Shown here piece by piece: positions 1 through 5,247 of a stretch of DNA of 5,247 nucleotides. Made by a program: the position numbers and the translations under genes. The first letter of the stretch is position 1. Each line of letters begins with the position of its first letter. Origin of the DNA: Ramlibacter sp. (lineage in GTDB: Bacteria; Pseudomonadota; Gammaproteobacteria; Burkholderiales; Burkholderiaceae); NCBI GenBank assembly GCA_014376915.1, contig JACMQP010000253.1, positions 1 to 5,247 on the forward strand, in the 5' to 3' direction. The notes beneath the pieces were generated by a model, which saw only the letters and a program-made list of their open reading frames with translations, made no database searches and was not told the origin of the DNA.

Positions 1-409
1 ACAGGTCCCGGTTGGCGTCCGGCACGTCGCGGTCGACCATCTCGATCATGGTCTGGGTGCCGAGGTCCTGCAGCAGCATGAAGCCGTGGTCCCGGTCCCA
101 GTCCAGCACCTCTGGCACATTCAATCCGGCTTGCGACATCAGTGCCGCGACCTTCACGAAAGGCTCGCAATTTTCCTTGTCCGGCGGCGCGTCCATCACG
201 ATCAGGTTGCGGTCCTGACAGTCCACCCGTAGGTAGCGGCGGAAGCTGGCGTCGGCCGAAGCCGGACGGAGGGTGGCCGGCTGGACGCCGTGCCGCGGCC
301 CCACCCGGCTGAGCCAGGCGTGGAAAGCGGCTTCGCGGGCCGGATCGGACCACTCGACGGGAGGTGAACTGCGCGCCGGCGCTGCAGTCGAAAGCGGGGG
401 ATTGCTCAT
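1..409 (-). CDS. amgK: AmgK-like MurNAc/GlcNAc anomeric kinase (aminoglycoside phosphotransferase fold), N-terminal part, runs off the window
   Basis: The reverse strand reads 136 complete codons from ATG at 409-407 to the left edge, so the C-terminal part, including the catalytic loop, is missing. The product matches the N-lobe of the COG3178 phosphotransferase family. ASADASFRRYLRV (residues 50-62) is the family signature, followed by LIVMDAPPDKENCEPF (69-84), a GLNVPEVL segment (95-102) and GFMLLQDLGTQTM (109-121). Known members near lptD, such as Pseudomonas AmgK, phosphorylate the anomeric hydroxyl of MurNAc or GlcNAc in the cytoplasm, feeding cell-wall recycling to UDP-MurNAc together with MurU. 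A murU gene would be expected downstream, outside the window. The start is fixed: an in-frame TAG at 424-422 lies just upstream with no other start codon between. Residues 1-25 form a Pro/Ala/Ser-rich leader. The gene is divergent from lptD. The family call is firm; the exact substrate is inferred. Confidence 0.85.
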   Translation of the reverse strand, partial: MSNPPLSTAAPARSSPPVEWSDPAREAAFHAWLSRVGPRHGVQPATLRPASADASFRRYLRVDCQDRNLIVMDAPPDKENCEPFVKVAALMSQAGLNVPEVLDWDRDHGFMLLQDLGTQTMIEMVDRDVPDANRDL

Positions 410-416
410 GGATAAT
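388..416 (+). promoter_or_regulatory. Candidate sigma70-type promoter for lptD
   Basis: A -35-like TCGAAA (388-393, 4 of 6 matches to TTGACA) is separated by exactly 17 bp from a -10-like GATAAT (411-416, 5 of 6 matches to TATAAT). Transcription would start near 423, giving a leader of about 50 nt before the lptD ATG at 473. Most of the element lies inside the first codons of the divergent kinase gene. This is a consensus match by eye in a GC-rich background, where such an A/T-rich -10 is uncommon. It is not proof of activity. Confidence 0.4.
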
Positions 417-420
417 CCAT
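408..420. repeat. Perfect 13-bp palindrome in the divergent amgK/lptD intergenic region
   Basis: ATGGATAATCCAT consists of two 6-bp arms (ATGGAT and ATCCAT) around a single central A. It covers the last two bases read as the kinase start codon and contains the GATAAT proposed as the lptD -10 element. Its placement would allow one DNA-binding protein to affect both divergent genes, but the arms are short and no regulator is known from the sequence. It could be chance. Confidence 0.4.
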
Positions 421-472
421 TCTACAAATCCAGTCCTGCCCACCCTGCGGCCGGCAGTCACCCAGTCCAAGA

Positions 473-2860
473 ATGCTCGACCCGACGACGAAGGCGTTTC
501 GCCCCCGCTTTGCCCTGACCCCGGTGGCGCTGGTAGCTTGCGCGCTGCTCCATCCAGCGGCGCACGCGCAGTCTGGTGGCGGCGCGCCGGCGCTGGATGC
601 CGGCCAGCCGGTGCTGAAACCGAGCACCCAGTTGCGCGAGGCCATTGCGCCGACGACGCGGCCGAACTTGCCCACGTTCCTGTCGGGCGAACACGCCTCG
701 GGCCGGACCGACCTCGACACCGTGATCGAAGGCGACGCCGAAATGCGGCGCGGCGACATGGTGCTCCGCGCGGACCGGCTGGAGTATTACCAGCCCGACG
801 ATCTGGCCAAGGCCCGCGGCAATGTCCATATCAATCGCGCCGGCAACACCTTCGACGGGCCATTGCTGGAGCTCAAGGTCGACGCTTTCGAAGGCTTCTT
901 TCTGGCGCCGCGCTACCGTTTCCTGAAGAACAACGCATACGGCGAGGCGGAGCGCGTCGATTTCATCGACGACAAGCGGGCGATCATCCGCAACGCCACC
1001 TACACCACCTGCCAGCGCCGCCCGGGACCGAGCTGGATGCCCGACTGGATCCTGCGCGCGGCCAGCATCCGGATCGACAACGAGGAAGAAATCGGCCACG
1101 CCAGCGGCGCGCTGCTGAGCTTCTTCCAGGTGCCGATTCTTCCGGTTCCCGAGCTCAGCTTTCCGTTGTCCGACAAACGCAAATCTGGCCTGCTGCCGCC
1201 CACCTTCGGGCTGGACAACCTGAACGGCGTCGAGCTGACGGTGCCGTACTACTGGAACATCGCGCCGAACCGCGACGCGACCTTGTACCCGGCCCTGATG
1301 TCCAAGCGCGGCATCGACCTGGGCGGCGAATTCCGCTACCTGGAACGCAGCTACGCAGGCAAGCTGCGCGCCAACTACATGCCCAGCGACACGTTGCGCG
1401 ACCGGGACCGCTGGGGGTATTCGTTCACCCACGCCGGCAGCCTGACCACGCCGTTCGCCGCACTTGGCGGGCTGGGACTGAACCTGAACCTGAACCGGGT
1501 CAGCGACGACAATTACTGGCGCGACTTCTCGCGCTCCGGCAGCTCGTTGACGCAGCGCTTGCTGGCCAGCGACGGCTCGCTGTCCTGGAGCCAGGGCAAC
1601 CTGTCGCTGACGGTCCGGGCACTCACGTGGCAGACCCTGCAGGACGTCAGCTCGCCGATCGTGCCGCCGTATGACCGGCTGCCCCAGGTCGTCGCCCGTT
1701 ATGCGCGCAGCAACCTTGCCGGCGGGCTGGATGCCTCGGTCGAGGCGGACTACACGCAGTTCCACTCGGAACGCACGCTGACGGGCCAGCCCAACGCCAA
1801 GCGCACTTACACGCTGGCACGGGTGAGCCGCCCATGGCAGGCGCCGGGGTGGTTCTTTACCCCCAAGCTGCAGATGCACGCCACCAACTACCAGTTCGAC
1901 GCGCCACTGGCCAACGGCGAAACCAATGTGACTCGCGTGGTGCCGACGGTCAGCCTGGACGGTGGCCTGCTGTTCGAGCGCGACGCCCGCTTCTTTGGCC
2001 GCGCGTTCCGCCAGACGCTGGAGCCGCGCGCGTTCTACGTCCACACGCCGTTCCGCGACCAGAGCCTGCTGCCTAACTACGACTCGGCACCGACCGACTT
2101 CAACTTCGCGACCATCTATACCGAGAACGCGTTCGGCGGCAACGACCGGATCTCCGACAACAACCTGTTGACTCTGGGTGCGACCACTCGCCTGCTGGAC
2201 CCTGCCACCGGGGCCGAGGCAGCTCGCTTTGGCGTGGCCCAGCGGCTGCGCTTCAAGGACCAGAACGTCACCCTCCCGGGCGGCACGCCGGTCAGCGAGC
2301 GGCTCTCCGACATCCTGTTCGGCGCCTCGGTCAACTGGGTGCCCCAGTGGAGCACCGATGCCACGGTGCAATACAACCCCAAGACCCGGCAATCGATCCG
2401 CTCGACCATCGGTGCGCGCTACAACCCCGGCAATTACCGTGTGATCAGCGCGGCTTACCGGCTGCAGCGCGGCTCCAGCGAGCAGCTTGACGTCGGCTGG
2501 CAATGGCCGATCAACGACCTCTGGGGCGACAAGGGCCAGAACCTGGGTCCGGGCATGGGCCAGGGCGAAGGCCGCTGGTACAGCGTCGGCCGGCTGAACT
2601 ACAGCCTGCAGGACAGGAAGCTGGTCGATGCCGTGGTCGGGCTGGAGTACGATGCCGGCTGCTGGCTGGGGCGGGTGGTGGTGGAGCGGCTCCAAAGCAG
2701 CACCTCGTCGTCCAACAAGCGGATCTTGTTCCAGCTCGAATTCGTCGGCTTCACCCGGCTGGGATCCAGTGCGCTGCAGTCGCTCAGGGAGAACATCCCG
2801 CGCTACCAGTACCTGCGCGAACAGGTCACCTCGCCCAGCCGCTTCAGTAACTACGATTGA
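473..2860 (+). CDS. lptD: LPS-assembly outer-membrane protein LptD (OstA/Imp)
   Basis: This 795-residue product is the beta-barrel half of the LptD/LptE translocon, which inserts lipopolysaccharide into the outer leaflet of the outer membrane. A signal peptide is visible (basic residues 7-12, hydrophobic 13-27, likely cut after AHA at 32). An LptA-like OstA jellyroll follows at about 79-175 (VIEGDAEMRRGDMVLRADRL, then GNVHINRAGNTFDG). The linker segment with RKSGLLPPTFG (236-246) opens the long barrel domain, which runs to the C-terminus with alternating strand patterns and DAGCWLGRVVVER (727-739). The length is close to E. coli LptD (784). The start is secure: an in-frame TAA at 413-415 precedes it and ATG 473 is the first start codon after it. 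No clear Shine-Dalgarno is seen. After signal removal only Cys180 and Cys730 remain. The gene leads an operon with surA and rsmA. Confidence 0.97.
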   Translation: MLDPTTKAFRPRFALTPVALVACALLHPAAHAQSGGGAPALDAGQPVLKPSTQLREAIAPTTRPNLPTFLSGEHASGRTDLDTVIEGDAEMRRGDMVLRADRLEYYQPDDLAKARGNVHINRAGNTFDGPLLELKVDAFEGFFLAPRYRFLKNNAYGEAERVDFIDDKRAIIRNATYTTCQRRPGPSWMPDWILRAASIRIDNEEEIGHASGALLSFFQVPILPVPELSFPLSDKRKSGLLPPTFGLDNLNGVELTVPYYWNIAPNRDATLYPALMSKRGIDLGGEFRYLERSYAGKLRANYMPSDTLRDRDRWGYSFTHAGSLTTPFAALGGLGLNLNLNRVSDDNYWRDFSRSGSSLTQRLLASDGSLSWSQGNLSLTVRALTWQTLQDVSSPIVPPYDRLPQVVARYARSNLAGGLDASVEADYTQFHSERTLTGQPNAKRTYTLARVSRPWQAPGWFFTPKLQMHATNYQFDAPLANGETNVTRVVPTVSLDGGLLFERDARFFGRAFRQTLEPRAFYVHTPFRDQSLLPNYDSAPTDFNFATIYTENAFGGNDRISDNNLLTLGATTRLLDPATGAEAARFGVAQRLRFKDQNVTLPGGTPVSERLSDILFGASVNWVPQWSTDATVQYNPKTRQSIRSTIGARYNPGNYRVISAAYRLQRGSSEQLDVGWQWPINDLWGDKGQNLGPGMGQGEGRWYSVGRLNYSLQDRKLVDAVVGLEYDAGCWLGRVVVERLQSSTSSSNKRILFQLEFVGFTRLGSSALQSLRENIPRYQYLREQVTSPSRFSNYD

Positions 2861-2873
2861 ACCCGAACACAGC

Positions 2874-4253
2874 ATGATCAAACAACGCGCCTTCGTCCTG
2901 GGCCTGGCATTCGTCGCGCAAGCCATGGCGCTGGTCCCTGCCGCACAGGGCCAGGGTCTGCGGGTCTCGCCCCAGCTGGGCGGCAACCGGCCCGCGGTTC
3001 GTGCCGGCGACGCCTCGCCGCGCGCTGCGGATTACATCGTGGCCGTCGTCAACTCGGAGCCTGTCACCAACAACGAGGTGCGCGCGCGGATGATCCGCTT
3101 CGAGCAGCAGCTGGCCCAGCAGGGCACGACGCTGCCACCCCGGCCGGAACTCGCTCGCCAGGTGCTCGAGCGGTTGATCAGCGAGAAGGCGCAGCTGCAG
3201 CTGGCCCGTGAGACCGGGATCAAGATCGACGACGCGATGCTGGACCAGGCCGAGCAGAACCTGGCTCGCCAGAACCAGGTCGATCTCGCCGAATTCCGGC
3301 GTCGCATCGCCGCCGATGGCGTGGAACCGTCGCAGTTCCGCGAGGATCTGCGCAACCAGTTGCAGCTGACGCGGCTGCGCGATCGCGAACTCGAAGCCAA
3401 GGTCCGCGTGACGGATTTGGAGCTGGACCAGTTCATTCGCGAGCAGCAGGGACTGACCGATGTATCGGCGGTCGAAATCAACCTTGCCCACATCCTGATC
3501 GCGGTTCCCGACGGGGCAACCCTCCAGCAGGCGACGGCGCTGCAGGCCAGGGCCCAGCGGGTGCAGGAACGTGCCGCGGCGGGTGAAGACTTCACAACGC
3601 TGGTGCGGGAATTCTCCGAAGCGCCGGGCGCAGCGGCCACGGGGGGCGTCGTCGGGCTGCGCACCGCCGACCGCTATCCGCCGCTGTTCGTCGAAGCGAC
3701 GCAGTCGCTGCGCGAAGGCGGCGTCAGCAAGGTGGTGCGCTCTGGCGCGGGCTTCCACGTCATCAAGGTGGTCGAAAAGCGCCAAGGCGGACTGCCGGGC
3801 GCCCGTGTGATCCAGACCCATGCCCGTCACATTCTGCTGCGGCCGGGCGCGCAATTGACCGAAGCACAGGCGCAGGCGAAGCTGGCCGAGTTCAAGAAGC
3901 GGATCGAAACCGGCCAGGGCGACTTCGCCCAGCTCGCCAAGGAAAATTCGCAGGATGCGAGTGCACGCAACGGCGGCGACCTCGGATGGGCCAATCCCGG
4001 GCTGTTCGTGCCGGAGTTCGAGGACACGCTCAATTCCCTGTCGCCAGGGCAGATCGCCGAGCCGCTGGTGTCACGCTTCGGTGTCCACCTGATCCAGCTG
4101 ATGGAACGGCGCGAAGCGTCGCTCAGCCAGCGTGAGCAGCGCGACCTCGCCCGCAACCTAGTGCGCGAGAAGAAACTCGATGAGGCCTATATCAGCTGGG
4201 CCCAGGACGTGCGTGGCCGTGCCTACGTGGAGTACCGCGATCCACCGCTCTGA
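2874..4253 (+). CDS. surA: Periplasmic chaperone / peptidyl-prolyl cis-trans isomerase SurA
   Basis: The product has 459 residues; E. coli SurA has 428. SurA escorts unfolded outer-membrane proteins, LptD included, through the periplasm to the BAM complex. A signal peptide spans residues 1-26 (MIKQR, then a hydrophobic core, likely cut after AQG). After a flexible Pro/Gly/Arg-rich stretch (27-50) comes the chaperone core from IVAVVNSEPVTNNEVRARM (55-73) to about 195. Parvulin domain P1 covers about 198-303 (INLAHILIA at 202-210, GFHVIKVVEKR at 293-303). P2 covers about 312-412 (THARHILLR at 315-323, GGDLGWANPG at 367-376, FGVHLIQLMERR at 402-413). A C-terminal helix region (413-459) packs on the core in known SurA structures. 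The frame is open far upstream into lptD, so the start was chosen by the signal peptide. The gene follows the lptD stop by 13 nt with no clear Shine-Dalgarno, which suggests translational coupling. Confidence 0.96.
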   Translation: MIKQRAFVLGLAFVAQAMALVPAAQGQGLRVSPQLGGNRPAVRAGDASPRAADYIVAVVNSEPVTNNEVRARMIRFEQQLAQQGTTLPPRPELARQVLERLISEKAQLQLARETGIKIDDAMLDQAEQNLARQNQVDLAEFRRRIAADGVEPSQFREDLRNQLQLTRLRDRELEAKVRVTDLELDQFIREQQGLTDVSAVEINLAHILIAVPDGATLQQATALQARAQRVQERAAAGEDFTTLVREFSEAPGAAATGGVVGLRTADRYPPLFVEATQSLREGGVSKVVRSGAGFHVIKVVEKRQGGLPGARVIQTHARHILLRPGAQLTEAQAQAKLAEFKKRIETGQGDFAQLAKENSQDASARNGGDLGWANPGLFVPEFEDTLNSLSPGQIAEPLVSRFGVHLIQLMERREASLSQREQRDLARNLVREKKLDEAYISWAQDVRGRAYVEYRDPPL

Positions 4254-4268
4254 CGCAGCGGCCCGCTC

Positions 4269-5048
4269 GTGAAGCACATCCCCCGCAAGCGCTTCGGCCA
4301 GCACTTCCTGGCAGACGCCGGGATCATCGATGCGATCGTGCGCGCGATCGATCCCCGTGCGGGTGACGCGATGGTGGAAATCGGGCCCGGACTGGCCGCG
4401 CTGACGCAACCGCTGGTCGAACGTCTTGGCCGGCTCACCGTGATCGAGCTTGACCGTGACCTGGCGGCACGGCTGCGCGGCCACGGCCAGCTCGACGTCA
4501 TCGAGTCCGATGTGCTGAAGGTCGATTTCGCCGAACTCGCCACGTTGATGGGCCAACCCCGGATTCGCGTCGTCGGCAACCTGCCCTACAACATCTCCAC
4601 GCCAATCCTGTTCCACCTGCTCGGCTTTGTGGACAGCGTGCACGACCAGCACTTCATGCTGCAAAAGGAAGTGGTCCACCGGATGGTGGCGCGACCGTCG
4701 ACCAGTGACTACGGCCGGCTCTCGGTGATGCTGCAGTGGCGCTACGAGATGGAGAACGTGCTGTTCGTCCCCCCCGAATCCTTCGATCCGCCGCCGCGGG
4801 TGGACAGCGCCGTGGTGCGGATGGTGCCGCGCGCCGCGGCTGCCGCGGTGGACGAGAAGCTGCTGTCCGAGCTGGTGCAGGTCGCCTTCAGCCAGCGCCG
4901 CAAGATCCTGCGCCACACGCTGGGAAAATGGCTGGAGCAGAAGAACTTCGCGGGGACGTTCGATATCCAGCGCAGGGCGGAGGAAGTGCCGGTCACGGAA
5001 TACCTCTCACTCGCGACCGGCGTGTCCAAAGCGCCGCGAGCGGAATAA
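4269..5048 (+). CDS. rsmA: 16S rRNA dimethyladenosine transferase RsmA (KsgA)
   Basis: The 259-residue enzyme uses S-adenosylmethionine to dimethylate two adjacent adenosines in the 3' terminal hairpin of 16S rRNA (A1518 and A1519 in E. coli numbering), a late checkpoint of 30S assembly in the cytoplasm. Visible features are the N-terminal KRFGQHFL (7-14), SAM-binding motif [11 protein letters not shown] (37-46), the acidic VIELDRD (58-64), the catalytic NLPYN (104-108), LQKEVVHRM (131-139), [12 protein letters not shown] (172-183) and the C-terminal [12 protein letters not shown] (207-218). The length is normal for the family. The start is GTG: it gives the expected family N-terminus, and the only in-frame codons between it and the surA TGA offer no alternative. 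It lies 15 nt after surA, in the same frame, with no strong Shine-Dalgarno. It is the last gene of the operon and is followed by a terminator 20 nt downstream. Confidence 0.97.
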   Translation: MKHIPRKRFGQHFLADAGIIDAIVRAIDPRAGDAMVEIGPGLAALTQPLVERLGRLTVIELDRDLAARLRGHGQLDVIESDVLKVDFAELATLMGQPRIRVVGNLPYNISTPILFHLLGFVDSVHDQHFMLQKEVVHRMVARPSTSDYGRLSVMLQWRYEMENVLFVPPESFDPPPRVDSAVVRMVPRAAAAAVDEKLLSELVQVAFSQRRKILRHTLGKWLEQKNFAGTFDIQRRAEEVPVTEYLSLATGVSKAPRAE

Positions 5049-5067
5049 CATGCAGCGCGCCTCCAAG

Positions 5068-5096
5068 TAAAAAGCCCGGGTCTCCCGGGCTTTTTA
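5068..5096. terminator. Intrinsic terminator closing the lptD-surA-rsmA operon, probably bidirectional
   Basis: Two perfect 13-bp arms, TAAAAAGCCCGGG (5068-5080) and CCCGGGCTTTTTA (5084-5096), flank a TCT loop. The GC-rich core (GCCCGGG) followed by five T is a textbook Rho-independent terminator for rsmA. The matching A-run on the other arm gives the same form when read from the convergent minus-strand gene, so it probably serves both. Confidence 0.93.
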
Positions 5097-5106
5097 CGAG
5101 CTGGTC

Positions 5107-5137
5107 AACTTGAAAAACACAAAGTGCTTTTCAAGTT
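5107..5137. repeat. A/T-rich inverted repeat overlapping the stop codon of the convergent gene
   Basis: AACTTGAAAA (5107-5116) pairs perfectly with TTTTCAAGTT (5128-5137). After a one-base A/C mismatch, CAC (5118-5120) pairs with GTG (5124-5126) around an AAA loop. The right arm includes two bases of the TAA stop of the minus-strand gene. It is not a classical terminator, since no U-run follows the stem on either strand. It may protect the mRNA 3' end or add to the adjacent GC-rich terminator; that role is inference. Confidence 0.7.
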
Positions 5138-5247
5138 ACGCCGCTGCGAGCCAATACCCCGCGTTGAAGGGGCTGCTCATGCGCAGCGCCAGGGGCGAGA
5201 CGTCCACCAGCTTGTCGGTGGGCATCTTCTCGCCGTTGTCGGTGGCC
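5136..5247 (-). CDS. C-terminal end of an unrecognised protein, convergent with rsmA
   Basis: The reverse strand is open from the right edge to TAA at 5138-5136, giving the last 36 residues. These include KLVDVSPLALRMSSPF and end in GYWLAAA. Codons are GC-rich in the third position, like the neighbouring genes, and the frame ends just before paired terminator structures, which supports a real gene 3' end. I do not recognise the family. There is no cysteine, no obvious membrane segment, and the C-terminus is not the aromatic end typical of outer-membrane barrels. The gene is partial; its start lies beyond the window. Confidence 0.6.
   Translation of the reverse strand, partial: ATDNGEKMPTDKLVDVSPLALRMSSPFNAGYWLAAA

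Noticed and set aside
1478..1495. Three tandem copies of CTGAAC.
   Set aside because: They encode the alternating Leu-Asn pattern of an LptD beta-strand in frame, so coding constraint explains them; too short to be a functional repeat.
364..1674. A 436-codon plus-strand frame overlapping the start of lptD.
   Set aside because: It is Arg/Ala/Gly/Pro-rich low-information sequence out of frame with lptD; typical of GC-rich shadows.
2628..2873. In-frame upstream extension of surA by 82 codons into the end of lptD.
   Set aside because: The extra residues are a shadow of lptD in another frame, rich in Trp, Ser and Arg, and would bury the SurA signal peptide inside the protein.
458..2986. An open frame of 842 codons on the minus strand covering all of lptD.
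   Set aside because: It is an antisense shadow of lptD produced by GC-rich third positions. The translation is rich in Arg, Ala, Val and Gln with no recognisable domain, whereas the plus-strand product is a clear LptD.
2844..3854. A 336-codon minus-strand frame opposite surA.
   Set aside because: It is an antisense shadow with no domain signature.
4158..4916. A 252-codon minus-strand frame opposite rsmA.
   Set aside because: It is His/Gln/Arg-rich antisense translation. The plus strand encodes a complete RsmA with all motifs.
5050..5070. A six-codon open frame (MQRASK) overlapping the region just after the rsmA stop.
   Set aside because: It has no ribosome-binding site, is too short to assess, and runs into the terminator stem; best explained as chance.

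Overview
The window comes from a high-GC Gram-negative bacterium, most likely a betaproteobacterium of the order Burkholderiales. This rests on the style of the LptD and RsmA proteins (for example the RsmA N-terminus [14 protein letters not shown] and the LptD C-terminus ending RFSNYD) and on the gene order amgK-type kinase / lptD-surA-rsmA. The taxonomic call is from recognition, not from a search.

Layout. The left edge (2-409, minus strand) holds the N-terminal 136 codons of an AmgK-like sugar kinase of the aminoglycoside-phosphotransferase fold. A 63-bp divergent intergenic region follows. It carries a perfect 13-bp palindrome and a plausible sigma70-type promoter that reaches into the start of the kinase gene. 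Three plus-strand genes then run almost back to back: lptD (473-2860), surA (2874-4253) and rsmA/ksgA (4269-5048), separated by 13 and 15 nt. A perfect bidirectional-looking stem-loop terminator closes the operon at 5068-5096. A second, A/T-rich hairpin (5107-5137) touches the stop codon of a convergent minus-strand gene, of which only the last 36 codons are present and which I do not recognise.

How the genes fit together. LptD is the outer-membrane LPS translocon. SurA is the periplasmic chaperone/prolyl isomerase that helps fold and deliver outer-membrane beta-barrels, LptD among them. RsmA dimethylates 16S rRNA during small-subunit maturation. The divergent AmgK-type kinase belongs to MurNAc/GlcNAc recycling in cell-wall turnover. 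The region is therefore an envelope-biogenesis housekeeping locus.

I found no mobile element, CRISPR array, RNA gene or clearly novel system. The points worth a second look are modest: LptD keeps only two cysteines after signal cleavage, so only one disulfide is possible; pdxA, often found between surA and rsmA, is absent; the three operon genes lack clear Shine-Dalgarno sequences; and structured sites lie at both intergenic ends.
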